From: Fusobacteriia bacterium 4572_74
Lineage (GTDB): Bacteria > Fusobacteriota > Fusobacteriia > Fusobacteriales > Fusobacteriaceae
DNA length: 46,548 nt
NCBI GenBank assembly: GCA_002084825.1
Contig: NBMF01000011.1
Coordinates: forward strand, 1 to 46,548
Reading direction: 5' to 3'
A model generated the notes under the pieces. That model made no database searches. It was not told the origin of the DNA and saw only the letters and a program-made list of their open reading frames with translations. The translations under genes and the position numbers were made by a program. The first letter of the stretch is position 1. Each line of letters starts with the position of its first letter. Shown here in pieces: positions 9,199 to 18,739 of this stretch.

Positions 9199-10632
9199 TT
9201 ATTTAGCTATTCTCTTTAATTCATCACAAACAAATTCTACATGTGGTCCAACTATAACTTGGACAGATGTTTTTCCTGGTGTTAATACTCCAGAAGTGAT
9301 TTTTTTAATCTTTTCTTTTTGAACTAAACTTTGATCTTTAACTTCTAATCTAAGTCTAGTAGCACAATTATCTATCTCAACTAAGTTATCGGCACCACCA
9401 AGATATTCTAACAATGCTTCAGCAGTGGCTGTGTGAGTTGTAGGAGAAGAAATGACTTCATTGTCATCTTCTTCAGCGTCTTCTCTACCTGGAGTTTTCA
9501 GATTGAATTTAGTAATCACAGCAACAAATACGAAATAATAAATAAACATAAATGCTAAACCTTGAACAAGAAGCATATAAGGTTTATTTGCTAACTTTGT
9601 ACCAGATGATAAGACAAAGTCAACTAATCCTCCTGAAAATGCAAATCCAGCAACCCAGTGCATACTAGCTGCAATAAATAGTGATATTCCAGTAAGAACA
9701 GCATGTATTAAGTATAAACCAGGAGCTAAGAACATAAATGAAAATTCTATAGGTTCAGTAACCCCAGTAAAAAATGTTGTGAATCCAGCAGCTATCATTA
9801 TAGAAGCAACTTTATTTCTATTTTCAGGTTTTGAAGTTTTAACAAATGCAGCAGCAGCTCCTACTAATCCAAACATCATGATAGGGAAAAATCCTGCCAT
9901 ATACATTCCTGTAACACCTTTAGTTCCTGTTCCAGCCCAGAAATTTCCGAGGTCATTGATTCCAGCAATATCAAACCAGAAAACTGCATTTAATGCATGG
10001 TGTAACCCGACAGGAATTAATAATCTATTTAAGAACCCATAGATTCCAGCACCGATAGGTCCCATTGCAGAAATAGTAGTTCCAAAAGAAATTAATCCAC
10101 CAAAGACTACTGGCCAAACAAACATCAATATAAATGCAACTGGAATCATAATAGCAGCGGTTAAGATTGGAACTAATCTTCTACCTGAGAAGAAAGATAA
10201 TGCCTTATGTAATTCAACCTTGCTAAACTTGTTATATAATATCGATGAAATAACCCCGACTAAGATACCTATAAATGGATTATTGATCTTTCCAAATGCA
10301 ATTGAGACATCTTCAGGATTGATATGTTGTATTTGAGCAACGGCTCCTGGAGATAATAGGGTAGTGATAACTTCAAAACCTACTAAACCAGCTAATGCAG
10401 CAGCACCATTTTTATCTTTAGACATACCATAAGCAATACCTACAGCAAATAAAATAGGGATGTTATCAATAATTGAAGCACCTGCTTTTATTAAGAGTGC
10501 AGCAGTAGAACTATTGGCTCCCCATCCAGAAGGGTCTAACCAATAACCAATACCCATTAATATTGCTGCTGCAGGTAGTACTGCTACAGGAACCATAATG
10601 GCTTTACCAATTTTTTGTAAAAATTTAAACAT
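9199..10632 (-). CDS. nagE: PTS N-acetylglucosamine-specific EIICB component
   Basis: Sugar permease-phosphotransferase of 477 residues that imports N-acetylglucosamine as its 6-phosphate. The EIIC membrane domain (about 1-375) shows the glucose-family motif NRLLIPVGLHHALNAVFWF and the GVTEPIEFSFMFLAP loop. A charged linker follows, then an EIIB domain with the phosphorylated cysteine in DNCATRLRLEV (Cys423). There is no EIIA domain, so an EIIA encoded elsewhere is needed. It is divergent from nagB, which fixes the substrate as an amino sugar rather than glucose. ATG with AGGAGG-like ribosome binding site. Confidence 0.92.
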   Translation of the reverse strand: MFKFLQKIGKAIMVPVAVLPAAAILMGIGYWLDPSGWGANSSTAALLIKAGASIIDNIPILFAVGIAYGMSKDKNGAAALAGLVGFEVITTLLSPGAVAQIQHINPEDVSIAFGKINNPFIGILVGVISSILYNKFSKVELHKALSFFSGRRLVPILTAAIMIPVAFILMFVWPVVFGGLISFGTTISAMGPIGAGIYGFLNRLLIPVGLHHALNAVFWFDIAGINDLGNFWAGTGTKGVTGMYMAGFFPIMMFGLVGAAAAFVKTSKPENRNKVASIMIAAGFTTFFTGVTEPIEFSFMFLAPGLYLIHAVLTGISLFIAASMHWVAGFAFSGGLVDFVLSSGTKLANKPYMLLVQGLAFMFIYYFVFVAVITKFNLKTPGREDAEEDDNEVISSPTTHTATAEALLEYLGGADNLVEIDNCATRLRLEVKDQSLVQKEKIKKITSGVLTPGKTSVQVIVGPHVEFVCDELKRIAK

Positions 10633-10964
10633 ATTATTCCTCCTAAAAACTAAATGATTATAAAAGTTTTATCAATTTAAAATTTGTTGCTTAAATTAAA
10701 ATACTCGATAGATTCTTGATTTTCTACTAAATATTTTTTAATTTATACCTTTTAAAAAAGTATAAATTGATGCAATATGATGCAATATCCTTTATTAAAC
10801 AACACTCTTTGATAACATAATACAATATAACTATATTAAAAATCAAGTTTTTTGTAAAAAAAATTCAATTTTTTCAAAAAAATGTGTTTTTTATTCAAAA
10901 AAATTGACAAAGGTAAAAAAAAAAACTATAATTTGATAAATAAAATAATTTGGAGGGAATAATT
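10633..10964. promoter_or_regulatory. nagE-nagB divergent control region
   Basis: The 332-bp gap contains a symmetric element: AATTTATAC (10740-10748) and GTATAAATT (10760-10768) around an 11-base spacer that is itself partly symmetric (TTTT/AAAA). Right after it is a perfect tandem direct repeat, GATGCAATAT twice (10769-10778, 10779-10788). Both lie between the divergent start codons and are candidate operators for a GntR- or ROK-type nag regulator. No copy of the standard NagR/DasR-type site was recognised. The nagB side ends in TGGAGGG. Confidence 0.55.
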
Positions 10965-11792
10965 ATGAGGGTTATAATTATTGAAAAAAATATTGGTGAC
11001 TGGGCAGCCTGTTATGTAGCAAATAAAATATTGGATGCAAAACCTACTGCAGAGAAACCATTTATATTGGGATTACCAACAGGATCAACACCCTTGGGGA
11101 TGTATAAAAGACTTATTGAATTTAATAAGGATGGAGTAATCAATTTTGAAAATATAATAACATTTAATATGGATGAATATGTAGGTTTAGATAAAAAACA
11201 TCCACAGAGTTATCATTATTTTATGTATGAAAATTTTTTTAACCATGTAAATATAAAGGAAGAAAATATAAATATTTTAGATGGGATGGCTTTAGATTGT
11301 AAGGCTGAGTGTGTAAGATATGAAGAAAAGATGAAAGCTGTAGGTGGAATAGATCTATTTGTAGGAGGTATTGGTCCAGATGGTCATATTGCATTTAATG
11401 AACCTGGATCATCACTTACTTCTAGAACAAGGGATAAAGAATTAACAACAGATACTATCATAGCTAACTCAAGATTCTTTGATGGTGATATAAATAAAGT
11501 CCCTAAGCTGTCGTTAACTGTAGGAGTAGGAACTCTACTAGATGCTAAAGAAGTTTTGATCATGGTAAATGGTCATCATAAAGCTAGAGCACTGCATCAA
11601 GCTGTAGAAGAAGGAATAAATCATATGTGGACAATTTCAGCTCTTCAAATGCATAAAAAAGGTATTATAGTATCGGATGAAGAAGCTACAGTAGAATTAA
11701 AAGTCGGAACTTATAGATATTTTAAAGAGATCGAAAGTGCAAATTTAGACTCAGAAAAATTAATTGCCGATTTATATAATAGAGTGAGATAA
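10965..11792 (+). CDS. nagB: Glucosamine-6-phosphate deaminase
   Basis: Converts glucosamine 6-phosphate to fructose 6-phosphate and ammonia. At 275 residues it has the normal length. Signature residues are present: [14 protein letters not shown] (phosphate loop), FNMDEYVGL (catalytic base Asp) and [17 protein letters not shown] (Asp-His-Glu relay). The ATG at 10965 follows GGAGGG by seven bases; an in-frame TTG at 10950 overlaps that site and is unlikely. First gene of the nagB-nagA unit, divergent from nagE. Confidence 0.96.
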   Translation: MRVIIIEKNIGDWAACYVANKILDAKPTAEKPFILGLPTGSTPLGMYKRLIEFNKDGVINFENIITFNMDEYVGLDKKHPQSYHYFMYENFFNHVNIKEENINILDGMALDCKAECVRYEEKMKAVGGIDLFVGGIGPDGHIAFNEPGSSLTSRTRDKELTTDTIIANSRFFDGDINKVPKLSLTVGVGTLLDAKEVLIMVNGHHKARALHQAVEEGINHMWTISALQMHKKGIIVSDEEATVELKVGTYRYFKEIESANLDSEKLIADLYNRVR

Positions 11793-11919
11793 GGTTATTT
11801 TTGATATAGATAACACAAATAAGAAAATAGGATTGTTATAGAAAAATATTTCAATCTGTGAAAATTAGTTTCTAAAATCAGCGGAATCTGTATCAAACTT
11901 TTATAGGGAGATGAAATAT

Positions 11920-13056
11920 ATGTATGCATTGATAAAGGGCAGAATATTTACTGGAGAAAAAACTATCTTTAACAGAGCGGTTATTATAGATGGGAAAAAA
12001 ATAAAAGAGATAGTAAAATTAGAGGACTTAGATAATCTATATCCAGATATAGAAAAAAAAGATATAGATGGAAACCTTATAGCACCAGCATTTATAGATC
12101 TACAACTGAATGGCTGTGGCGGAGTCTTGGTAAATGATGATGTATCAGTCAAAACATTTAAAATAATGAATGAAACTAATATAAAATATGGGTGTACATT
12201 ATATACTCCTACCCTTATTACCTGTGAGGATGAAAAGATAGAGAATGCTATTCGAGTGATGGAAGAAATTGAAGATTTGGAAAGTTTAGGAGTTTTGGGG
12301 CTTCATATAGAGGGACCGTATATATCTGTAGATAAAAAAGGTACCCATAGGGAAGATTTGATAAGGGTATTATCGGATGAAATTATAAAAAAAATATCTA
12401 AATCAAAGACAACTATCCTTACTCTTGCACCTGAAAATGCAAAAGCTGAACATATAAAAACTCTAAAAGAAGGTGGGATAAATATATCTCTTGGACATAC
12501 CAATGCTACCTATGAAGAGGTAATGGAAAAGAAGCCCTACGGGATAACCTTAGGAACCCATTTATATAATGCCATGAGCCCATTTACACACAGAGAGCCT
12601 GGAGTTGTAGGAGCTGTACTTGATTCTAAAGATATAAAAGCGGGAATAATAGTGGATGGATTTCATTGTCATTATGCCAGTGTGAGAATTGCTAAAGAAT
12701 TGATGGGAGAAAGATTATACCTTGTTACAGATGCCGCATCTCCTGCAGGTACTGATATGACTGAATTTATGTTTGAAGGTAAAAGATGTTTTCATAAAGA
12801 TGGTCAACTCCGAAATGAAGATGGAGTGTTAGCTGGATCGGTGCTCACCATGGATCAAGGAGTTAGAAATTTAGTGGAACATGTAGGAGTATCTTTAGAA
12901 GAAGCTTTGAGGATGGCATCTTTATACCCTGCAAAAGCAGTTAATGTAGATAATAGATATGGAAGAATAGCTGCTGGATATACAGCAGATTTAGTTATTT
13001 TAGACGAAAAAATAGAATTAAAAGATGTAATAGTAAAGGGAAAAAGTAGGAGATAG
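11920..13056 (+). CDS. nagA: N-acetylglucosamine-6-phosphate deacetylase
   Basis: Removes acetate from GlcNAc-6-phosphate, giving the substrate of NagB. This 378-residue amidohydrolase shows HIEGPYIS, SLGHTNATYEEV, GTHLYNAMSPFTHR, DGFHCHYASV and the catalytic VTDAASPAG. The ATG at 11920 is preferred because GGGAG sits nine bases before it; the ATG at 11911 touches that site. It follows nagB by 127 bp, so it may be on the same transcript. The gap itself holds no gene; its end contains a phrase that resembles other intergenic sequences of this window. Confidence 0.95.
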   Translation: MYALIKGRIFTGEKTIFNRAVIIDGKKIKEIVKLEDLDNLYPDIEKKDIDGNLIAPAFIDLQLNGCGGVLVNDDVSVKTFKIMNETNIKYGCTLYTPTLITCEDEKIENAIRVMEEIEDLESLGVLGLHIEGPYISVDKKGTHREDLIRVLSDEIIKKISKSKTTILTLAPENAKAEHIKTLKEGGINISLGHTNATYEEVMEKKPYGITLGTHLYNAMSPFTHREPGVVGAVLDSKDIKAGIIVDGFHCHYASVRIAKELMGERLYLVTDAASPAGTDMTEFMFEGKRCFHKDGQLRNEDGVLAGSVLTMDQGVRNLVEHVGVSLEEALRMASLYPAKAVNVDNRYGRIAAGYTADLVILDEKIELKDVIVKGKSRR

Positions 13057-13114
13057 AAAAATACTATCAACGCAAAAGACACGGGGATCTTTGGTCTCAC
13101 TTTATATCATCATT

Positions 13115-13131
13115 TAAGGGCGACACCCTTA
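13115..13131 (+). terminator. nagA terminator-like hairpin
   Basis: TAAGGG-CGACA-CCCTTA is enclosed by a second pairing, GGATCT (13085-13090) with AGATCC (13131-13136), and followed by TTCTTTTTG. It probably ends nagBA transcription. The nested arrangement is more elaborate than a simple terminator. Confidence 0.6.
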
Positions 13132-13145
13132 GATCCTTCTTTTTG

Positions 13146-13400
13146 TTACAGATTCCAACAGATTATACAGATTAAATTTTTTTTCCTTTTAATTATCCAT
13201 TCCCCATTTTTTTTACTATTCTTAAATTTTCCTTTATATATAATTTTTCCACCTTTACAATAGGCAATAACTTTTGTATTTTTAAATTTGTTTTTAAAAT
13301 AGTTTTTAAGTTTAATGTTTCTCTTATGTAATTGGTTTTGATTAATTGATTTCCTATAACTTATTAAACTTAGGCTAATTATTAATGTTATTTTTTTCAT
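13146..13400 (-). CDS. Small secreted protein with one MORN-like repeat
   Basis: An 84-residue ORF with a convincing ribosome binding site (AGGAGAG) before an ATG and a hydrophobic start MKKITLIISLSLIS that could be a signal peptide without a clear cleavage site. The middle is very basic. Residues about 50-72 (GGKIIYKGKFKNSKKNGEWI) match the pattern of MORN/YwqK-type repeats (NGKI..EG.FKNGKKDGEW). Proteins of that type normally have several repeats, so this may be a shortened remnant. Its function is unknown. Confidence 0.5.
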   Translation of the reverse strand: MKKITLIISLSLISYRKSINQNQLHKRNIKLKNYFKNKFKNTKVIAYCKGGKIIYKGKFKNSKKNGEWIIKRKKNLICIICWNL

Positions 13401-13611
13401 CTCCACTCTCCTTTTGATTATTTTAAGATTGTTAGCTACTATTTAAGTTTGCATTAAAATGATAATAAAGTTAACTAAAAAATTATATTTATTTAGTTGC
13501 TATTATACTAGTTTGATTATTTCCAGTAATTCTTATAGATAATTTATAAAAAGAGGAAAATAGTTATATTTTTAGTAAATTATAGACAGAATAAAAAAGG
13601 GAGGAGAGTGG

Positions 13612-13968
13612 ATGAACTATTATTTAAAGGTATTAAGCCAATATAAAGATTTTTATGGTAGAGCTGACAGAAGGGAATATTGGATGTTTGTGTTGATCAA
13701 TTTTACAATAAATATAGCCTTGGCTACAGTAGAACAAATTTTTTCACCAAATAGTGGGGTTCTTTCGGGAATGTACGCATTGTTTGTATTGATCCCGGGA
13801 TTAGCAGTAACCATAAGACGATTACACGATATAGGAAAGAGTGGGTGGATGCAGCTAGTGATATTGATCCCGTTAGTAGGCTGGATATGGTTTTTGATTT
13901 TGATGACTAGAGAGGGTGAAAATGGCAGAAATCAATATGGGAAAGACTTAAGGCAAACAAGATTTTAA
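13612..13968 (+). CDS. DUF805 family small membrane protein
   Basis: A 118-residue inner-membrane protein with the family hallmarks: YGRADRREYWMFVLINF at the start, then LIPGLAVTIRRLHDIGKSGWMQL, and WFLILMTREGENGRNQYG near the end. Three to four membrane helices are predicted by eye. The biochemical role of DUF805 is not established. Start ATG with AGGAGAG upstream. It may be co-transcribed with the dGTPase and ComEC genes that follow closely. Confidence 0.88.
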   Translation: MNYYLKVLSQYKDFYGRADRREYWMFVLINFTINIALATVEQIFSPNSGVLSGMYALFVLIPGLAVTIRRLHDIGKSGWMQLVILIPLVGWIWFLILMTREGENGRNQYGKDLRQTRF

Positions 13969-13998
13969 TAAAATAGATTTTATAAAAGGATGGATACT

Positions 13999-15381
13999 AT
14001 GAAGTGGGATAAATTACTGGATGTACAATATTTTAGAAATAAAAATATAGAAAATCAATTGGAGGAATTAAAGAAAGATTCCTCTAAGATCATCTTTAGT
14101 TCGGCTTTTAGAAGATTACAGAAAAAAACTCAGATATACCCTTTGGATAGTAATGATTTTGTTAGAACAAGGCTGACTCATTCCATAGAGGTGTCTACAA
14201 TAGCACAAATAATTGGAAATAAAGTGGAAAAAAAAATCATAGAGATGGATGAGTTGCCCGAAGAAAAGAAAGGGATGATAGAGAGTATTTTAAGGACAGC
14301 ATCTCTTGTACACGATATAGGGAATCCTCCTTTTGGTCATTATGGAGAGTTTGTTATTCATGATTTTTATACTAAATATTTTGCAGAAAAATTTAAAAAT
14401 AATGTTGATTTTTATGGATATCCTTGGTCATTGGAGGAACGGCATGATTTTGAAAAATTTGAAGGGAATGCCCAAGCTTTTAGACTTTTAAAAAAACTTC
14501 AATATTTAAGGGATGAAAATGGACTTAATCTTTCATTTCAAACTTTGGCGACAATAATAAAATATCCAAGATCTTCTTCAGAGGGGTGGAAAAAAAATAA
14601 AGATTCTAGTTATAAAAAATTTGGATATTTTTCTAGTGAGAAAGAATCATTTAAAAAAATATTTGATAGTTTGGGGATAAAAAATAAAAATAATGAAGTA
14701 GTTCGTTATCCCTTAGTTTATCTATTAGAAGCAGCAGATGATATTGCATATACTGTAGCTGATATCGAGGATGGATGTAAAAAAGGTGTTTTAGGATTAG
14801 AAATTATCAAGGAGAAATTATTTAAATATTGTGATATAACGAGCGAAAAAGAAAGAGAAATATTGAAGAGTTTAGAGGTTATAGAGGTTGATTTTGAGTA
14901 TCCTAAACCCTTTGAGATAGCCATACAAGTGACCAGGAAAAAATTACAAGATTTTATGATGGATTCGGTTGTAGATACTTTTATAGAATATTATGATGAA
15001 ATTATGGAGGGGAGTTATAAAGGTGAACTCCTAAAAAACTCAAAGGCCTGCTGGGTAGAACATGCTTTTCGTGAACTTTTAGAAATATTGATAAGTGAAA
15101 AAGAAGTAATAAAATTAGAGGTTGCAGGAGATGCAATAATTAGGGTTTTACTGAAGGAGTTTACTGATGCAGTATCCTCACCTAACAGGGAAATAGTTGG
15201 AACCAAGGAACAAAAATTATTTCGATTAATATCTAGTAATTATAGATTTTTAATGAAAAAATATCCAGATACCAAAAATAAATTATACAATGAATTACAT
15301 CTGGTGACAGATTTTGTCTGTGGGATGACTGACACCTATGCTCTGGATCTATATCAGGCTATTACAGCCGTAAAATATTAG
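13999..15381 (+). CDS. dgt: dGTPase-like HD triphosphohydrolase
   Basis: Expected to split dGTP (or related dNTPs) into deoxynucleoside and tripolyphosphate. At 460 residues it carries the metal-binding HD set: RLTHSIEVSTIA, SLVHDIGNPPFGHYGE and EAADDIAYTVADIEDG, plus the N-terminal SSAFRRLQKKTQIYPL signature. The ATG at 13999 lies eight bases after AAAGGA; the ATG at 13990 touches that site and is less likely. It is 30 bp after DUF805 and 17 bp before comEC. Confidence 0.92.
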   Translation: MKWDKLLDVQYFRNKNIENQLEELKKDSSKIIFSSAFRRLQKKTQIYPLDSNDFVRTRLTHSIEVSTIAQIIGNKVEKKIIEMDELPEEKKGMIESILRTASLVHDIGNPPFGHYGEFVIHDFYTKYFAEKFKNNVDFYGYPWSLEERHDFEKFEGNAQAFRLLKKLQYLRDENGLNLSFQTLATIIKYPRSSSEGWKKNKDSSYKKFGYFSSEKESFKKIFDSLGIKNKNNEVVRYPLVYLLEAADDIAYTVADIEDGCKKGVLGLEIIKEKLFKYCDITSEKEREILKSLEVIEVDFEYPKPFEIAIQVTRKKLQDFMMDSVVDTFIEYYDEIMEGSYKGELLKNSKACWVEHAFRELLEILISEKEVIKLEVAGDAIIRVLLKEFTDAVSSPNREIVGTKEQKLFRLISSNYRFLMKKYPDTKNKLYNELHLVTDFVCGMTDTYALDLYQAITAVKY

Positions 15382-15398
15382 AATAAGGGGGAAATCTT

Positions 15399-17057
15399 AT
15401 GGATATAAATATGATATTTTTCTTGAATGCAATATTTATATCTATGGTCAATTTTTTAGGAGGGGAGGAAGCATTGCTTTGTTCCCTTTTATTTATCTTA
15501 GGAGTTTACTTTAAGAGAAGAGAAAAGAATTTAACACTTATTTTGATTGGAATAACCATATTTTTGTATATAAATTATAGTTTGAGAACTATGGAAAAAC
15601 TTAAGGCAAATAAAACTTATGAATTTCAAATAGAGGTAATCTCCGATAAAGCTAAGATAATAAGGGTGGATGAAAAATATTTAAAAGTCAGCTATTATCC
15701 TATTTTGGATAAGTTTTTAGAAGATGGCTCCTACATAACTCTAGGAAGAATTGGTAAAATAGAAGAAAACAGGGTAGAGTTAGTTATTTTGAAAGAGGAA
15801 AAGATAGAAACTAGGATCAAAGATTTTCTAAATAATAAAGTAGATAAATCGGTATCTACATTTCCATATGAGTTTCAAAATTTTACCAAGGCAGTTTTAT
15901 TAGGGAGAAAAGATGTAATCTCCGAAGAGATAAGAAAAAAATTTAACTATACAGGAACTTCACACATCCTTGTAATATCGGGATTGCATATAGGAATAAT
16001 AATATTTACCATACTCTTTTTACTAAAAAGTTTACCTTATCAGATTAGATATGGACTGGCTGGAATAATCCTTACAGCTTATTGTTATGGGGTAGGGTTT
16101 ACTCCCTCTGTTCAGCGTGCGTATATCATGGGAATAATATATTTAGCTGCTAAAATTTTTTATGAGGAGAGGGAGATGATAAAAGCATTGATGATAGCTT
16201 TTGTGGTTTCTCATTTTATAAATCCCTATGCTATTAGGAGTATCTCCTACCAAATGTCCTATCTAGCACTTGTAGGAATATTATTTTTATATCCTAAAGT
16301 CAAGGAATATTTAGGAGAGGTTTTACCTAAAAAATTGATAAAATATAAGTTTATTAATTTTCTTATATTAAGTTTTTCCATTCAAATAATTTTGATACCT
16401 ATATTTTTATATTATTTTAGAGTTTTGCCACTATTTACCTTTATACCAAATTTAATAGTCATTCCCCTGGGCTCAATCACAGTTCAGATCTTATTTATAA
16501 CTCTTTTATTATCTTTTTTAGGATTGGAAAAAGTGTTGATTACAGTTGGGTATTTTTTATATAAAATTTTAATTTTTTTAATAGATATGTTTTCTAAAAT
16601 TCCCTTTTTAACTTTGACATTTTATGTTAAAATTTCTTTATTATTATATATTTTCTTATATGTTATAATATTATTATTCATCGTCTTTCAAAAAGAAAAG
16701 ATAAGAAGATATTGGTATATACCTCTAGGGATAATTCCGTTAATATTTTTAGTGCCACCTCAGAGAACAAAAAAACTAGATTTAAAATGGATGAACTATA
16801 GAAGTATTCCCGATAAAGTATTATTTTTGAATAAAAAACCAGAAAGAAGAGATGTTCTTTTGTTGAAGGACAGTAGAATAAATAGGTTAGATTATATAGT
16901 CACTTCTTATGAGATGAAAAATGATGAATTAAAGGAAGCTTACCCCAATGCAGAAAATACTATATTGAATAAGGGTGAGGGAATAAAAATAGAAAATGAA
17001 TATTTTATAAATGAAAAAGGAAAGATAAAAATTCGGAAATTAGAATTCAAAAATTAG
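15399..17057 (+). CDS. comEC: ComEC/Rec2-family DNA uptake protein, short form
   Basis: Polytopic inner-membrane protein of 552 residues, related to the channel that carries transforming DNA. After two or three helices there is an OB-like region (about 75-150), then the competence domain with FTKAVLLGRKDVISEEIRKK and TGTSHILVISGLHIGI and about eight helices. The C-terminal metallo-beta-lactamase-like domain of long ComEC proteins is reduced to about 90 residues; a DYIVTSYEMKNDELKE stretch may be its relic, without the metal-binding histidines. ATG with AGGGGG upstream. Whether DNA uptake works here is unknown. Confidence 0.85.
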   Translation: MDINMIFFLNAIFISMVNFLGGEEALLCSLLFILGVYFKRREKNLTLILIGITIFLYINYSLRTMEKLKANKTYEFQIEVISDKAKIIRVDEKYLKVSYYPILDKFLEDGSYITLGRIGKIEENRVELVILKEEKIETRIKDFLNNKVDKSVSTFPYEFQNFTKAVLLGRKDVISEEIRKKFNYTGTSHILVISGLHIGIIIFTILFLLKSLPYQIRYGLAGIILTAYCYGVGFTPSVQRAYIMGIIYLAAKIFYEEREMIKALMIAFVVSHFINPYAIRSISYQMSYLALVGILFLYPKVKEYLGEVLPKKLIKYKFINFLILSFSIQIILIPIFLYYFRVLPLFTFIPNLIVIPLGSITVQILFITLLLSFLGLEKVLITVGYFLYKILIFLIDMFSKIPFLTLTFYVKISLLLYIFLYVIILLFIVFQKEKIRRYWYIPLGIIPLIFLVPPQRTKKLDLKWMNYRSIPDKVLFLNKKPERRDVLLLKDSRINRLDYIVTSYEMKNDELKEAYPNAENTILNKGEGIKIENEYFINEKGKIKIRKLEFKN

Positions 17058-17228
17058 AACCGAAAAACTTTAGTTATAGATTACACAGATTTACTTCAAA
17101 ATACAGATAATAGAGTATAAAAAAATATATAATATATAGTTAACAATAGAAAAGCTCTGTGAAACTCTAGTTAAAAAATTTAGCGAATCTCTATGTTAGG
17201 AGAGTTTGAATTTAATTGATAATTATTT

Positions 17229-17244
17229 GTGCAATTCGTGACTA
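17229..17244. repeat. Dispersed intergenic phrase GTGCAATTCGTGACTA, copy 1
   Basis: This 16-mer occurs again at 31590-31605, also just upstream of a gene. Here it lies in a 227-bp gene-free gap before the M50 protease. Similar wording (for example GTGTAATTCGG at 45632, TGTGTAATCTGT near 45553) recurs between genes, which suggests a family of degenerate intergenic repeats. Confidence 0.5.
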
Positions 17245-17284
17245 AAAAAAAAATAAAATCTATGGTAAAGAAGAGAGGTAAAGG

Positions 17285-18025
17285 ATGAAAGAATTTTTTG
17301 AAAATTTTAAATATGTAAATAGAGATATGCCTAGGTCTACCAAAATTATCTATGGAGGGATAGCAGGGTTACTAGCTGTGTCTATGATGGGACGTTTGAT
17401 AAAAACACCAACGATCCTTATTATGATTGGGATCCTTATGATATCTATAATATTACATGAATTAGGGCATGGAGTGACAGCCTATTTAAATGGAGATTCC
17501 ACAGCTAAAGTCATGGGACGTTTGACATTAAATCCGATAAAGCATATAGATCCTCTAGGGATGTTACTACCGATTGGGCTTATCTTGATGGGATCTTCTT
17601 TTGTTATAGGATGGGCAAAGCCTGTCCCTGTAAATTATCGAAACTTAAAAAGTGGAGAATTTAGTGTTTTTATGGTATCTATAGCTGGAGTACTAGTGAA
17701 TTTTACCTTAGCTTTTTTAGGTGCTACTATAATTAAATTTTTCCCAGAAATATATGTGAGCAGTGATATAATTCATATGGCAATAGGTTATTTGATTAGG
17801 ATAAATTTAGTTTTAGGAATATTTAACCTTCTGCCTATCCCACCTCTAGATGGGTCAAAAATCCTATGGAGTTTAGGGGGAGATGGGGTAAAAAATATGG
17901 TAGAAAGTTCAGAAAGATATGGTTTTTTTATAATAATTGCCTTGAGTTATTTAGGTATATTATGGAAGATAATAGATCCAGTATATGGTTTTTTAGTGAA
18001 AATTTTAAATATGTATATCAGATAG
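17285..18025 (+). CDS. Site-2-type membrane metalloprotease (M50 family)
   Basis: A 246-residue membrane protein with the zinc motif HELGH (IILHELGHGVTAYL, about residues 57-70) and the second metal site LLPIPPLDGSKI (about 183-194). About five to six membrane helices surround these motifs. It belongs to the short S2P subgroup without a PDZ domain; the natural substrate is unknown. ATG preceded by GAGAGG. The next gene starts 12 bp downstream. Confidence 0.88.
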   Translation: MKEFFENFKYVNRDMPRSTKIIYGGIAGLLAVSMMGRLIKTPTILIMIGILMISIILHELGHGVTAYLNGDSTAKVMGRLTLNPIKHIDPLGMLLPIGLILMGSSFVIGWAKPVPVNYRNLKSGEFSVFMVSIAGVLVNFTLAFLGATIIKFFPEIYVSSDIIHMAIGYLIRINLVLGIFNLLPIPPLDGSKILWSLGGDGVKNMVESSERYGFFIIIALSYLGILWKIIDPVYGFLVKILNMYIR

Positions 18026-18037
18026 GGAGATTAGAAT

Positions 18038-18610
18038 TTGAAAACAATAAAAAATGAAAGTGTGATAGAATTTGAGATTAAAAAGTCTAAATTTATAGGA
18101 TATATCAAGCCTATTTTTACAAAGAGTGAAGCAGAAGATTTTATAAAAATGATAAAATTAAAACATTCCGATGCAAGGCATAATTGCAGTGCATATAAGG
18201 TTTTAGAAAATGGTCAGGAATATTATAAGGTAGATGATGATGGAGAGCCTAGTGGAACAGCAGGAAAACCTATGGGGGAGATCTTAAATATATTGAATCT
18301 AGATAATTTAGTAGTAGTAGCTACGAGATATTTTGGTGGGATAAAATTAGGAGCTGGAGGACTTATTCGAAATTATGCTAAAACTGCAAAATTAGCTGTG
18401 GAGGAAGCCGGAATAGTGGAATGGAATCCTAAAATAAATGTAATAATAGAATTTTCTTATGACAGGTCTGTTCAGATAGATAGGTTATTGGAGGGGGAAG
18501 AGAAATTTTCCAAGGAATATGGGGAACAAATTCTCTACAGAGGAAGAGTTTCAGAAGAAGTTCTCTTAAAGTTAAAAGAAATGAGGGGGATTATATTGAT
18601 AGAAAACTAA
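18038..18610 (+). CDS. YigZ/IMPACT family protein
   Basis: A 190-residue member of UPF0029/IMPACT, recognised by KKSKFIGYIKPI, DDDGEPSGTAGKPM and VVVATRYFGGIKLGAGGLIR. Bacterial members are thought to bind RNA or ribosomal partners, but a defined activity is not settled. It starts with TTG, supported by GGGAGA nine bases upstream; the next ATG lies too far inside the fold. Probably co-transcribed with the M50 gene. Confidence 0.9.
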   Translation: MKTIKNESVIEFEIKKSKFIGYIKPIFTKSEAEDFIKMIKLKHSDARHNCSAYKVLENGQEYYKVDDDGEPSGTAGKPMGEILNILNLDNLVVVATRYFGGIKLGAGGLIRNYAKTAKLAVEEAGIVEWNPKINVIIEFSYDRSVQIDRLLEGEEKFSKEYGEQILYRGRVSEEVLLKLKEMRGIILIEN

Positions 18611-18739
18611 GGTTGATTTATTCAATCTTTTTTTTGAATTAATAACTTGGATATATTCAAGTTTAAAATCTGACTTGAAAAAAAGACATAAAAAAAGTAT
18701 TATCTATTAGAAGCAAAAATTAAAATCGGAGGGGAAACT

